From positions 1,039,501 through 1,103,500 of the forward strand of contig CM063255.1 of the NCBI GenBank assembly GCA_032158295.1: a DNA stretch of 64,000 nucleotides. Direction: 5' to 3'. Source of the stretch: Pycnopodia helianthoides. Lineage: Eukaryota; Echinodermata; Asteroidea; Forcipulatida; Asteriidae. The translations under genes and the position numbers were made by a program. Positions 47,701-58,806 of this stretch are shown in pieces. Under the pieces are notes generated by a model. The model was not told the origin of the DNA. It ran no database searches and was given only the letters and a program-made list of their open reading frames with translations. Within the stretch, counting starts at the first letter, position 1. Each line of letters starts with the position of its first letter.

Positions 47701-50139
47701 TTTGGCATCACGTCAAAACAGACAACCAAAACTAACACATCACCAAAGAAATCCAACCTTAAAGGTATTGTACACTTTTGGTAACAGCTCAAAATCAGTG
47801 TCCACATTTTGTGTGATTCAACATATGCATGAGCAAACAAACCTGTGAAAGTTTGAGCTCAATTGGTCATCGAGGTCACGAGAAAATAGTGAAAAGAGAT
47901 CTTATGTGTTTTCTGTTTTTTCAAATTATCGCGCGCGATAATTACTATTGTTTTACTCGTTTCTCAGAAACGATAGCATTTTAGGCATTAATATTTTAAG
48001 GAACCCTTTCTACCATTACTTACTTTAAATCATGTAAGTTATGTGTGAATCTGTAAACATTGTGTTTTTTTGATCTTACCAATAGTGTACAGGGCCTTTA
48101 AATGAATTATGAAGAACCATAAAGTATCTGCCTGTTGGTAAGTTTGGTTTTTCTTGTCAAAAATAAGAGGAAATTGCTGACTTTTAGTAAGTTTTACTAT
48201 TCGTTTTTTGCTTACGTGTAGTGCCACTGTTACTCGTATCGAGAAAACCTTTACAATTAAACATGTTATTGTGTAAGACGTCACAAATGCGCAAATAGTG
48301 ATGACGTCACAGCCACTAAAATAGTCGTTGCGCTAATCGTACGCCAACAAAACCTGTCTAATAACAAGTTATGCACAACTATGACATCATCCTCCCAAAA
48401 GGTATGCGACAAAGTATGCAATAAAATTCCCGACATTGCAAATAATATTTGCATACGTACGCACACATGATTATTATTCGCGAGTAATTTCAAATCGCAT
48501 CCGGCCGTATGCGCACATTTGCGGTATCCGATGTCCCTTCAGGGCCACCATAACCTCCAGTATTTCTATAACTTGGGAATGTTGCATAGACACTAACCTA
48601 TCAATAGAAACGCATGCCACTGAGAGCGTAGACGCCAATCGAAGGGTTTGACTGATAAAAGCCGTCACTTGACAAACGATGTCCCCGAGAAGCCAACTTT
48701 CTGGGTCTCCTGATACAAGAGTAGTGAGCGCAAACGGCATCTCGATAAGGCCTTTTAGGAGGTCCGTAGCTGCTAAGTTCATCATGAGCATTGCTGTGGA
48801 GGGAAATTGGAAACCTTCGTATTACGTTTTACGGTATTAGAATAACAAATAGTATTGGAAAGAGAAATAAAGAGGTGGTATCTTTCGGATGACATAACAT
48901 ACATTTATTAAAATTTACAAGGCGCTATTCCATCAAAAGCGCACACAGTAGAAATGCCTGCTTATTGCCTGACATCAAATCTTAAAGGCAAAGTGAACCT
49001 TTGGTTTTGAAACCGTTCGATTGTTTTAAATCCTATCTATAGAATAACATTAACCTGTGAAAATTTCGTTTCAAAAGGTGATAGCGTTTTTGAGATATCG
49101 CCGAAAATCTGGAGCGATTATTGTCCACGCAGGAAGAATAATCCGTAATTGGAACACACAATCTGAGAAATGTATCATGCATGAAACATTTCTCAGATTG
49201 AAACGTTTTAAAATCCCTCTTTCTAAAACCACATTCTTTGAAAGGGAAGTTATTTATTATCAACAGTCGCAGTGCTTCTTACCAAGTAAGTTTTTATGGC
49301 CAATAAATTGTCAAAGACCAGTCTTCTCACTTGGTGTATCTCAGCATATGCACAAAATAACAAACCTGTGAAAATTTGAACTCAATTGGTCGTTGAAGTT
49401 GCGAGATAATAATGGAAGAAAAAAACACCCTTGTCACACGAAGTTGTGTGCTTTCAGATGCTTGATTTCGAGACCTCACGCGTGAGGTCTCAAAATCAAT
49501 TCACATATTTTACTGAGAAATTACTTCTTTCTCTCAAAAACTACGTTACTTCAGAGGGAGCCGTTTCTCACAATGTTTTATACTATCAACAGCTCTCCAT
49601 GGCTCGTTACCAAGTAAGTTTTTATGCTAACAATTATTTTGAGTATTTACCAATAGTGTCCAGTGCCTTTAAAGGCCCTGTACACTATTGGTAAGATCGA
49701 AAAACACAATGTTCACAGATTCACACATAACTTACATGATTTAAAGTAAGTAATGGTAGAAAGGGTTCCTTAAAATATTTCTGCCTAAAATGCTATCGTT
49801 TCTGAGAAACGAGTAAAACAATAGTAATTATCGCGCGCGATAATTTGAAAAAACAGAAAACACATAAGATCTCTTTTCACTATTTTCTCGTGACCTCGAT
49901 GACCAATTGAACTCAAACTTTCACAGGTTTGTTTGTTCATGCATATGTTTAATCACACAAAATGTGGACACTGATTTTGAGCTGTTACCAAAAGTGTCCA
50001 GTGCCTTTAAACACTTACCTGTTATTGGCTCACTCTTAAAGGTGTCGTATGTAACCCAACAGACGCCCGAACTCCCAACTACTGTCAATACAATCATTAC
50101 TCCAAGTATAATAGACTCGAACACAATCTCAACATCCAT
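44006..50139 (-). CDS. Class A (rhodopsin-like) G protein-coupled receptor, 4 exons (gene-level entry)
   Basis: Four exons give a seven-helix receptor of 383 residues in the visible frame. TM1 lies near residues 8-28. TM2 has MNLAATDLL and the TM3 start has the conserved Cys in GDIVCQ. DRY is at 105-107, split between exons 2 and 3. The loop-2 Cys lies near 159, TM6 has FFCCWTTY at 249-256, and TM7 ends SSAVINPYVYCLLNRR with NPxxY. Two positions are odd: CWxP lacks its proline, and TM1 has GSSG where most receptors have GN. The ligand is unknown; an orphan receptor, perhaps GPR161- or opsin-like, is only a guess. The tail seems to continue in another frame down to 43261 or 43079. Confidence 0.9.
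44780..45157. mobile_element. TTAA MITE, family B copy 1
   Basis: The left end is TTAA plus AGACACTGGACACCTTTGGT and the right end ACCAATAGTGTCCAGTGCCT; the right TTAA has decayed to TTTC. It abuts family E directly. Confidence 0.8.
45157..45606. mobile_element. TTAA MITE, family E copy 1
   Basis: The left end AGGTAGGGTCATAGATTGGT follows the decayed TTAA. The right end is CCCTCTACCTTTAA. The interior has GATTCATGC...GTTTCTC hairpins. A second copy is at 46703-47114. Confidence 0.72.
45989..46080 (-). CDS. GPCR exon 3 (intracellular loop 2, start of TM4)
   Basis: Acceptor TTGTAG in phase 2, donor GTGAGA in phase 1. It completes Arg and then encodes YCTILYALDYQTVMTQLRAK and VMLSLTWLIA. Confidence 0.9.
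46147..46424 (-). repeat. tRNA-derived SINE, reverse
   Basis: Shares GTTTTAGATGTGGGATGA and GGTAGGGACTGAAAACCC with the repeat at 15844. The reversed tRNA-like head is near 46334-46410. Confidence 0.58.
46703..47114. mobile_element. TTAA MITE, family E copy 2
   Basis: The left end is TTAA plus AGGTAGTGTCATAGATTGGT, and the right end ACCAATCTATGACTCTACCT with a decayed TTAA (TTGA). Confidence 0.78.
47759..48101 (+). mobile_element. TTAA MITE, family B' copy 1
   Basis: TTAA at both ends. TIR AGGTATTGTACACTTTTGGT on the left, ACCAATAGTGTACAGGGCCT on the right. The interior has ACCTGTGAAAGTTTGAGCTC and the palindrome TTATCGCGCGCGATAA. Confidence 0.82.
48598..48793 (-). CDS. GPCR exon 2 (TM2-TM3)
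   Basis: Acceptor CCACAG in phase 1, donor GTTAGT in phase 2. It encodes MLMMNLAATDLLKGLIEMPF, then SWLLGDIVCQVTAFISQTLR, then LASTLSVACVSID with the Arg of DRY split by the intron. Confidence 0.92.
48982..49672. mobile_element. Chimeric TTAA element: family C-like left half, family B right half
   Basis: The left part begins TTAAAGGCAAAGTGAACC and carries the C-type core with a CTGAGAAATG...CATTTCTCAG hairpin. At about 49303 it changes to the B interior (TTGTCAAAGACCAGTCTTCT), which runs to the B end and TTAA at 49669-49672. Neither half has its other terminus. Confidence 0.7.
49669..50010 (-). mobile_element. TTAA MITE, family B' copy 2
   Basis: It shares its left TTAA with the chimeric element. 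The right end ...GTGTCCAGTGCCTTTAA lies eight bases inside the first GPCR intron. Confidence 0.84.
50019..50139 (-). CDS. GPCR exon 1 (start, TM1)
   Basis: ATG at 50139-50137 in a favourable context (AAAATGG). It encodes MDVEIVFESIILGVMIVLTV then VGSSGVCWVTYDTFKSEPIT. The donor is GTAAGTG, phase 1. The extracellular N-terminus is only a few residues. A TTAA MITE begins eight bases inside the intron. Confidence 0.82.
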
Positions 50140-50650
50140 TTTAGAGTTTGTTTACGGGACCGGTCCAAAATAAAATAGAAAGTAATTTGGCTGTTTCAAT
50201 AAACGGGTGAAATTGGAAAGATCTTTAAAAAAAAAACGGTCCAACTTATGATAATAATATGACTGATCCAGCGAGGCATTAGTAAATGATATTATCGATG
50301 TCCGACGGGTCCGATATCAGCATTGACGTAACAGAGGTCCAATATAAGATTTATAAACAGGTCCAAATATGAGATGTATAAACGAACTCATTGTACGGTC
50401 GAAAACGGGTCCATAAGATCTACAACGGGCCAGGCGTAGCACACACATCCTACGAGGTGGCAGCCAAATGAGTTCACGATAGAAGATCAACGTTCACCAG
50501 CTTCAATGAGTACACGATTCAGCGTTCACACTGCTGGTCCAGTTGTGTAAGATGTTAACGTCTGACTATAGCGCCCACTCGTCTTTCTCATCTCTCGCAG
50601 TTGCTCATCCGGGAAGACAAATATACATTTAGCGAATGATGCAAACCTAC

Positions 50651-51254
50651 CCAGCACTGAAAATGCACTTTTGGTATTCCAACGGGGACTTTCTTAAAAT
50701 GTTAAATTCAATGCGTTTTCCAGTGACATAAGTACACGCTGCAATTCGAGTGGCAGCATTATGCAACTTCAATGACATTTTCAAGAAAGTATTTTGCTGT
50801 TGAAGAGGCGTGTTGTTCGGACAAACATCTTCAGTATTCTGTCTATATTTTTCGAATAATTCCCATTTTAACAATCTACCCACACATTTAGCTTTGAACA
50901 TAGAGTCGATTAGGAGCAAATCGTACTCGAAATAACCTGGAAACAAATAGAATTCGTTTAGTCCAATAGCCGCGAATATACGATTCTGACCTTGATGAGT
51001 CCCCGAGTTCAACCTGAGACTGCGCGACCGGCACGGGCGAATTTTTATAATGAGGATCGGGAATTTTAATTAAGAAGCCATTTTTAGAAACGAAATGTTG
51101 GACTTCCTCGTTAGCTGAGGTTAGTTGTTTAACCAGACTTGAAGGTTTCTTATGGCTGCTCATCATTAGGACTTGGGAAACCATCAGTTGGTTATCAAAT
51201 CTCCCGACCGTACTATGAACTGACAGTCTTGGTCGGTTATTTTTTACTTTTCTC
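50651..51254 (-). other. Exon-like coding sequence, unrecognised
   Basis: On the minus strand an acceptor-like TTTTTTTCAG near 51254 opens a frame with KKPSSLVKQLTSANEEVQHF and KIPDPHYKNSPVPVAQSQVE. A second frame begins after TTTGTTTCCAG (50937) and encodes YDLLLIDSMFKAKCVGRLLK then WELFEKYRQNTEDVCPNNTP, ending near a good donor GTAGGT at 50650. Their phases do not join simply. I do not recognise the protein. It could belong to a neighbouring gene or to upstream exons of the receptor locus. Confidence 0.35.
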
Positions 51255-51301
51255 TGAAAAAAAATAATAAACAGCTACTTAAGAGGAAAATATTTTATGG
51301 G

Positions 51302-51686
51302 TAATTGGTAAGAAAAAAACTTGTAAAATATACTTTTTGATCACAGATTTACATAAAACTTACACGGTCTAATGATGATGATAGTAGAAAACATCCCTTG
51401 AAATATTTCTGTCTGAAATGCCATATTTAATGAGAAATGAATAAACTCATTTTCCGATTGGAGTTTATCGCTCAGTGAGCGTTTTATTAATTTGTTGAAT
51501 CTATATGATTTCATGCAAATGTGTAATCGATTTTTCACTATTTTCTCCTGACCCACATGCCCGATCGATCTCAAACTTCTACAGGTTTGTCAGTTTATGT
51601 ATATGGTGGATTACAAAAAGTACTTACACTGTCAGCAACTGTGTTGTTAGTAATAAAAAAAAAACAATTCTGTAACGTTCCTTTAA
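51302..51686 (+). mobile_element. TTAA MITE, family A copy 9 (left end lost)
   Basis: The interior and the right TIR plus TTAA (51683-51686) are intact. The left TIR is truncated to TAATTGGTAAG. Confidence 0.83.
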
Positions 51687-51744
51687 ATGTAATTTTTGAT
51701 ATTTTTACACTGCTGAATTTGTCGTTATTATCCATCACAAAATA

Positions 51745-52020
51745 AATTATCCCCAACCTCAACGTTTTGTGAAAACTAGCTATATACTTCTGCCGTTGAC
51801 GGTTTGCGTCAAAATGACATTATACGTCGATGTCATTGGTGGGATGTTGCTTTGTTATACCTCCATGTTGCAACAAAGAGGCTTAAAAAACCGGAGCTCC
51901 CCCAAATGACGTGGCATGAGTGATGACGTAACAGGGCTTTTTGTGAATCTTTCTGAAAAGCACTGGCGAATGGTATTCAAACAGAGTGTCTCTTTTCTTG
52001 CAATTAAAATCTTTTTGAGC
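51745..52020. repeat. Dispersed repeat with inverted copy at 56010-56275
   Basis: Shared blocks include CCGTTGACGG/CCGTCAAC, GACGTCATCA/TGATGACGTAAC and CTTTGTTGCAA/TTGCAACAAAG. The two copies lie in opposite orientations. Confidence 0.55.
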
Positions 52021-52426
52021 ACAAGTCATGTGAACTATTGATTGAAAACATTTTTATTAAATTTCAGCAAAGATCACTACATTCTATTTTTTGCAACCCT
52101 GTCGAGACATATTTTGTTCTTTCCTTTGTCCCTGTAGTTAAGAATCTCCCATAGACTTTGTACACAAAATTCCTTGTGGAGCAACCCAGTCTTTAGAATT
52201 TCCCTATGGAGACTCTTTGTTATCCCTTTTCTGTTTTGTTCTTGGTCTCCATAAGGTATAGTGAAAATGAAATCACTTGTTCCCATTTTCATTGAAGCTG
52301 GTCAAGCTAATAAATCAGGGAAAGGGAAATATCGAAAAGATCGATGAAGTAAATTCAGATAAAGACTTCCTCTTAGGGCAAGGGTTGGCGTAGTTATATC
52401 TGTGCCTGCCTTTCACCTCTTGACCA

Positions 52427-52598
52427 GGGCCCAATTTCATAGAGCTGCTTAAGCAGAAAATACTGCTTAACAATTGTCCGCTAAGCAGGAATGAGCAGGA
52501 TACCAGTCACAAATTGTACATGTGACATGGTAGTTTGGCCGGTAACCTTATTCTGGTAAGCATAACTTTGTGCTTAAGCAGCTCTATGAATTTGGGCC
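52427..52598. mobile_element. Foldback element with GGGCCCAATTTCATAGAGC ends
   Basis: The left arm GCCCAATTTCATAGAGCTGC and its inverse GCAGCTCTATGAATTTGGGC bracket inverted CTGCTTAAGC blocks. Confidence 0.82.
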
Positions 52599-52599
52599 A

Positions 52600-54300
52600 T
52601 GGTTCGAGCCTGAGTAAAATAAGACACAACACTGAATCCAATTTGTTTTCTTCTTATCGTTGAGATAAGGTAAATTTTGTAGAAAGTGATATTTATTTTC
52701 CCCTAATAATTACACTAAATTCTCACAAATGTGTCCGTTTTTTGCTTCTTAACTCTTGTCCTATACAGTGAAGGTGTATTTAAGGTGAATGGCGGACGCT
52801 TGCCGTACAATTTTTACGTGCAAATTGACTCTCAAAAATGGCGAGCGTGGCAGAAGGTAGCCGCGTGTGACCTTTGGTGCAAGGGGTCAATATATATATG
52901 TTATATATACCACAAAGAGATCCTTGTAATTTGATTGGTGGAACACTAATCCTTGACATTTGATCGGTGGAACACGCGTCACGTGCCATACATTATTTTG
53001 CTGTATTTTTACTGCCGCGACGCTCCAACATTTAATATTGGACAAGCGTCCGTCCAATATGGATAATTACTGGCGGTTCGCAGCGTGGTTCAACAAAATA
53101 ATCGTTCCCTGCCTGTTTGTCCAAACGTGGCTAAGTCGGTCTCACCCAAGACCGCTGGGATGGGCTGATGCCGGCTTGTACAAATTCTTGTTCAGGGGTT
53201 ATGCATACTAGGAACGATTGCACTGCGGTTGGCGCAATGCGCAAATTATTCACACGTGCGCACATTATTCACACGTGCACACACGCACACACACACGATA
53301 TGAATATGGAAGAAGGTCATCCATGATGATAAAGCAATACAGGTTCCATGGAACGACCTCTTTTCACCACAGCAAGAGGAATGTTGCGACCGTGCCCCAA
53401 TTTTAGTACAAGGCAAAGAATGGCAAAAATGATTAGCAATGAATTAATAGAGCTATTGATAATTGGATCTTTCGAAAACAAGAAGAGGTGATCGATGGTT
53501 ATTTTAGGTCAGGGGAATGGTCCAATGCAAGTGTGTACTTCAGCCCAACCAGTGCCTTTTGACGAGGCGCTTGGACCGAGCGAAGGCAAAGTCGTGTCAC
53601 GGCGGACAGTAGGTTGGTGCCTAATGCACATGGAGTCGTCCATCGTTGTTTAGAGTTTTTGTTTCAAAAAGAAGTTTCAGAGTCCTAGGGGTAATTGACG
53701 AGTTTCCGTGTCTATTTTGTGCTTATTTGAACATTTTCCATTTTACTCGGCTTCACCTCGTGAAATGAAGTAAAGATCCTATTCAGATTTCAGCTCGTGT
53801 CTGCGACAATGCAATCATACATGCATGCAACTCTTGCAACAAAGCGGTGTAGCTAGCTACGGGTGCACGTTAGCACCTCATCACATCATTCCAGGGTCCC
53901 CCCCCCACACACACATTCCTATTGTTGCATCCCTGTGGAGACATCTTTTGTTCAACTCTTTGTCCTGAAAAACGTGGACCCCATTGTTTTCCTACACAAA
54001 AAAACCCAAAACAGCACGACAACAAACAAACAAACAAACACCCAACAAACACCCCAACAAACAAACAAACAACAAACAAACAAACAAACAAACAAACAAA
54101 CAAACAAACAAACAAACAAACAAACAAACAACCAAACAAACAACAACAAACAAACAAACAAACAAACAAACTAACAAACAACAACAAACAAACAAAACAT
54201 TTTATTTTGTTTACTTCGTATTTCGTAGTTTTCCTACTTTTTTGCTTAGTTTTTGTTTTTCATACCGTGTTTGTTCATTTTGTATTGTTTGGGTCGAATA

Positions 54301-54332
<32 letters not shown>

Positions 54333-54744
54333 TACAAAAACAGTCATGTAGTGATGGCCTTAAACAAGAGGAAAACGTGGCCCTACCCTCCCCCCCCCCA
54401 ACTGAAGAGCAAAGCCTCCGCCCCCAGTGGAAACATTCACTTTGCCGCAGAATATTTTATTATCAAAAAGCCGACGCACACTGGTATCTTGGCAACGGTG
54501 ATGAAAAAATGCACTGATAACTTTTTGTACGATCTGAGCTATTCTTTCATTGACAAGCGACAGGATCTGATGTCGGAAAATGGTCAGACAGCGGTCAGGT
54601 TTTATTTTTCTTTTATTGTACTCTCTCGATAATTAAAAAAAACAAACTTATTTCTTGAACAAGGTTGAACTACTGTGACAAATGACAATTATGCTGGACT
54701 CAAGCCGCTGAAGGACATGGTGTATTATAATTTGTAATGTCAAC
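52600..54744. other. No gene recognised; (CAAA)n microsatellite at 54022-54200
   Basis: The (CAAA)n/(AAAC)n array opens spurious frames on both strands. An (ATA)n tract follows at 54299-54330. An 83-codon frame at 52960-53211 has no recognisable motif. Confidence 0.5.
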
Positions 54745-55459
54745 TTAAAGGCACCTGGCACAAAACAAAGTTTTTGTCATTAATATATGTATTTTGATGA
54801 GTGGAATGTGAATAAACAAACAGTTAACTAAGGTTTTTAAAAATTAGTTTTTATTTTAATTACAAATTTAAGAGTAGGCCCCCCTTTACCTTGACACATG
54901 GTGGCGCTGTTCGTGACGTCATCAAGGCACGATATTTGAAGAAAAAAATGTTGTGCGTATGCGGACGTCACCCACATCACAGTATACATGTACTAGCTAG
55001 CGTACACTAGCTGGCACATCGCGCCGAAAACGACGTCGTTAGTCTGACTTTCGCGGCCCACAACCGCTTATACTTGGGATCTTCAGAAACAAATGCAGAC
55101 TGACCCCATCATTAGTTGTTTAGCTGCATACAGCAGCAATACACCTGGTCAGCATGGCCGGAAAATGCAAGAAAAAAAACCTTTTTCGAAACGTACAAGA
55201 TCACTACTGGGACCTATACTTGCACGTGTGTTTACAACGTAAACGCAAGCAAATTCGAGGGGGGTCGATGTTCGATCGAGGCGAAGTCTCCCTTGATTGA
55301 CGTCACGAAAGGGGATGGGCGGAGTCACCCCGAATAATTTATCTATTTTTTTTTTACATATAAATCCTCACAAACAATTACTCAAAAAATTGTTTTATTG
55401 TTAATTTACATAAACTCTTATGTTTTAAAAAAAATAATTCTATTTCCAGGTGACTTTAA
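54745..55459. mobile_element. TTAA element, family F (about 715 bp)
   Basis: The left end is TTAAAGGCACCTGG and the right end CCAGGTGACTTTAA, a short TIR. The interior includes a GTGACGTCATCAAGG block and no credible transposase. Confidence 0.65.
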
Positions 55460-55597
55460 TAAAATAGGCTGAAAGATACGTGGACAACTTTGACCATAAC
55501 GGGGTCCCGGAAGAGAAGTAAAAACAAATTAACCTGATGGGTGCTATTTCGTGTTGATTAATCCGTAAACCTGCCGTGATTTGATTAAAGACCAGCT

Positions 55598-55950
55598 TTA
55601 AAGCACATGTACAACATTGTTAAATGTCAAAGACTAGTATCCACACTTTATGTGACCCAACATATACATGAAATAACAAACCTGCGAAATGTTAAGCTCA
55701 ATCGGTCTTCGGCCGCGGAGTCATGAGAAAACAGTGAAATCCCCGTTGTATGTTTTCACTGTTTTCAAACATCGGGTTTGGACACGCGCGATAAAGACTA
55801 ATTGTTTTACTCATTTCCTAAAAACTATAGCATTTCAAGCAAAACTATTTCAAGGGAAGTTTACCACCATGACCATCTTTATACCATGTAGTTTGCAAAT
55901 CTGTGACCATTTATATTTTCAATCTTACCAATGTTGTTCACACCCTTTAA
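55598..55950. mobile_element. TTAA MITE, family G
   Basis: The left end is TTAA plus AGCACATGTACAACATTGTT and the right end ACCAATGTTGTTCACACCC plus TTAA. The interior aligns end to end with families A and B', including CAAACCTGCGAAATGTTAAG and ATGAGAAAACAGTGAAA. Confidence 0.78.
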
Positions 55951-56890
55951 CGAACAAGTGGTAGTAGCTTAAATTTTATTTAAAATGTGTTCAAACAAGA
56001 AGGAAATTAAGTTCACATGAGAGCTAACCGATTTTGTTTGTAAAAGATAAAGCAACCATTTTCAAAACCCTGCTCCGGTGCATTTCAAAAAAGATTTCCG
56101 AAAAGCCCGTGACGTCATCATTACTCATGTTACGTCATGTGTGGGAGTTCCGTTTTGTATAGCAGCTTTGTTGCAATCAGCATCCCAGAAATGACGTCAA
56201 AGTACAATTGTCATTTTTGACGCACGCCGTCAACAGCAGAAGCTAATTATATACTTTGAGGTTGGGGCCTAATTTTTTATTGATAATTTTAGAAGTGTAA
56301 AAATATCAAATTTACAATCAAATGATAAACGAGCACATTTTTAAAAGGTTTTTTTTTTTTTTTTTAAATCGGTCAGACAAGTAGCTGTTAAACGGGGAAT
56401 AGGCCCTACCGGCGTTGAGGGGCCAATATGATAATAAGGGTTGAAAGATTAATTTGTAAATATTATAGACATGATTGTTTGCCACTTTGCTGCCACTATT
56501 TTGAGTTCGTCGTTTCTTTAACAAAATTCTAAAAAGAAATTCTATATCGGGAAAGTGATTCCACTTATTTTGACGAGTGGCCTTTCCCTCGTCTATAGTG
56601 AAAAGAAAAAACTGCTAAACTGGGAGGGGGATCGAAGATATATCTCGTGAAAATGATAATTAAATTAAAAAGGTATGATGGCAAAGTGAGGCTTGCCACA
56701 GCACGTACGTAATTTTGGTTGGTTCCCGTGCATCTTTTCAGTTACCCATATATGAGTCCTGACTATAGCGATTTATTTTGTATCATAAGTTGGTGATTGT
56801 TTTTGTGTGTGTTGGTCTTCGAGAACTTGTCTAACAAATTATTCTTTATCAACGAATACCGGACCGATAGGCTCTAAGGAAGACATAGGC

Positions 56891-57052
56891 CCTTTTCGAA
56901 TCCACGGCTTCGGCTCCGGATTGGGCTTCAGGCCCAGTTTTCTTGCTTGTCTGAAACCCTGACCGCAAAGCATGCGTAAGTTAAAATAATTGAGGGAGCC
57001 TAGCTAGCCTGAGCCGATTTTGGAGCCGAAACCGTGAATTCGAAAAGGGCCA
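56891..57052. mobile_element. Foldback element, CCCTTTTCGAA family, copy 1
   Basis: The left arm CCCTTTTCGAATCCACGGCT and the right arm ACCGTGAATTCGAAAAGGGC are inverted, with GGCTCC/GGAGCC inside. Confidence 0.8.
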
Positions 57053-57128
57053 TAGAATACTTGGAAGTCTCTCATCAGTCTGCTTCGATGTGAAATTGTT
57101 GTGAACTACCGCCGCCCAAGAACCAGAA

Positions 57129-57426
57129 ACCTTTTCGAAAACAGTGCGGCCATCTTTATTTTTCTCCCATTCAAATCGATTGTGACCAAACCGAGGCTAG
57201 AAGGAGATTAGTCTGGTTCCTTTGTATACAGTGAATATTAGCATTCAGCACTGCCTTTGAACATAGGGAATATGACCCAGATGGTGGTAGCATGATACAA
57301 GTCTGCAGCTCCGGCTTAGGCTCCATCTGCCTGTATAAACCCCGCACCAATAGGGCACGTTTGCGTAACAACTGACGGGGCTCAAAGGCAGAGCCGACGG
57401 CAAATCCGTAGTTTCGAAAAGATCCC
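57129..57426. mobile_element. Foldback element, CCTTTTCGAAA family, copy 2
   Basis: Bounded by CCTTTTCGAAAACAGTGCGG and CGTAGTTTCGAAAAG, with AGTCTGCAGCTCCGGCTTAG inside. The arms are less symmetrical than in copies 1 and 3. Confidence 0.6.
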
Positions 57427-57747
57427 AAAATCTGAAACATCAGCTAGATCACCAATAATGGAAGATGGCCCGAGTTTTCAGCCCGGAGAGGCCATTAATC
57501 ATCGTGCATTATTGGGGAGGGATCGGGAAATATGAATACTGCATGAATGAGTTAGATTTTATTATGAAATTTGAGTTGAGTAGGCCGCGTCCGAAATGGC
57601 AGAATGCAAACGACAACCCGTATGCCTACCCATCTATCAGAAGTTGCTTCGTCTGACGGACACACACAACGTTTAGGGACTTGTTTTGTGGCAAAATCTA
57701 AGTAGCGCCCTCATTCGTCCCGATGCCGAGACTTACGGCGTCTGACG

Positions 57748-57888
57748 ACCCTTTTCGAAACTACGGTATCAAATCTGGCCCCGGCTTTGACTCCGTCGAG
57801 CTTTTTTGAAAACGTGCGCTTTCGGTGCGGGGATTCCAACAGGCAGACGGTGCCTCAGCCGAAGCCCAAGCAGTTTCGAAAAGGGCCT
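57748..57888. mobile_element. Foldback element, CCCTTTTCGAAA family, copy 3
   Basis: It starts ACCCTTTTCGAAACTACGG and ends GCAGTTTCGAAAAGGGCC. The interior is rich in GCTTTG and GGCTTC blocks. It is the third member within 1 kb. Confidence 0.75.
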
Positions 57889-58465
57889 ACGATTGAACAC
57901 TGCGAGACACTCGGTAAGTTTTTTTTAGTTAAAACAAAAATAATGACACCTTGACTTGTTGAAAGCACTTGTGTTTTTTTGGTTTCCGTATTTTAGCTCA
58001 GTGTCACATTGTAATTGTTGTTGGTTTGTATGTTTGTTTGTTGGGGTGTTTGTGTGTTTGTTTGTTTGTTTGTTTGTTTGTTCAGATGGTCTTCCACCAA
58101 GGAAACTCAGCCCCGAGAGGAGATAGGCCTATAAACGCCAAGCTGGCAATAGTCAAAACAAACATTGGTATGAATTGCACAAATCAATTATGATTCAGTA
58201 ACTAGACGACAATACTCAATCTAGTCATTGTGAAATCATTGATTAGCTTGGGCGGATTTGAACCCACAACCTTTATTACAAGTTCCTCCTTACTCCATAA
58301 TTGTTCCTTATATGCAGCAAGTATTGTTTCCGACTCAGCCACATTAAGAAATAATACAAGTTATTTGAGACTTGAGATAAGATTTGTCTATGAAAGACTT
58401 AGGTCTGACGTTCTCCATTAACTTTGACCCAATGTTCAGTAGCCCTGACTTTTGAGAGTGTGCCC

Positions 58466-58806
58466 TATAGACCATGTGACCTGTGACGTCACATGTTTAC
58501 AAAAGAGCCTCAGAGCCTGGATCATACAGGTACAGTACACAGCTCAATGGAAGAATACAATTACAACAAATCTTATGTTTTATGGAGATTGGGGGCATGC
58601 ACTGTCTGATTTTTCTCAACTTTTGACATGAAGAAAGGGGGACATCTCAAAAGCTGTACAGCTGTTGCTTTTGTAAGTCTTGAATTTATGTGAAAATTAT
58701 GACACAAAATGTAAATTTCCCATATGGCCTGTGTAGTATCTTGCCCATCAGGAAACGCATTAAAATGTACAAGGTCACCACTCTGTAAACAAAGGTAACA
58801 TATAAT
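58466..58806 (-). mobile_element. MITE-like repeat with TATAGACCATG ends, copy 3
   Basis: Inverted relative to the copy at 6812. It contains AGCTGTACAGCTGTTGCTTT and ACAAGGTCACCAC and ends ACAAAGGTAACATAT. Confidence 0.7.

Noticed and set aside
52960..53211. Possible small gene (83 codons, plus strand)
   Set aside because: No recognisable motif, no splice context and no supporting feature.
53863..54305. Gln/Thr/Asn/Lys-rich and Val/Cys/Leu/Phe-rich frames on both strands
   Set aside because: Products of the (CAAA)n microsatellite.
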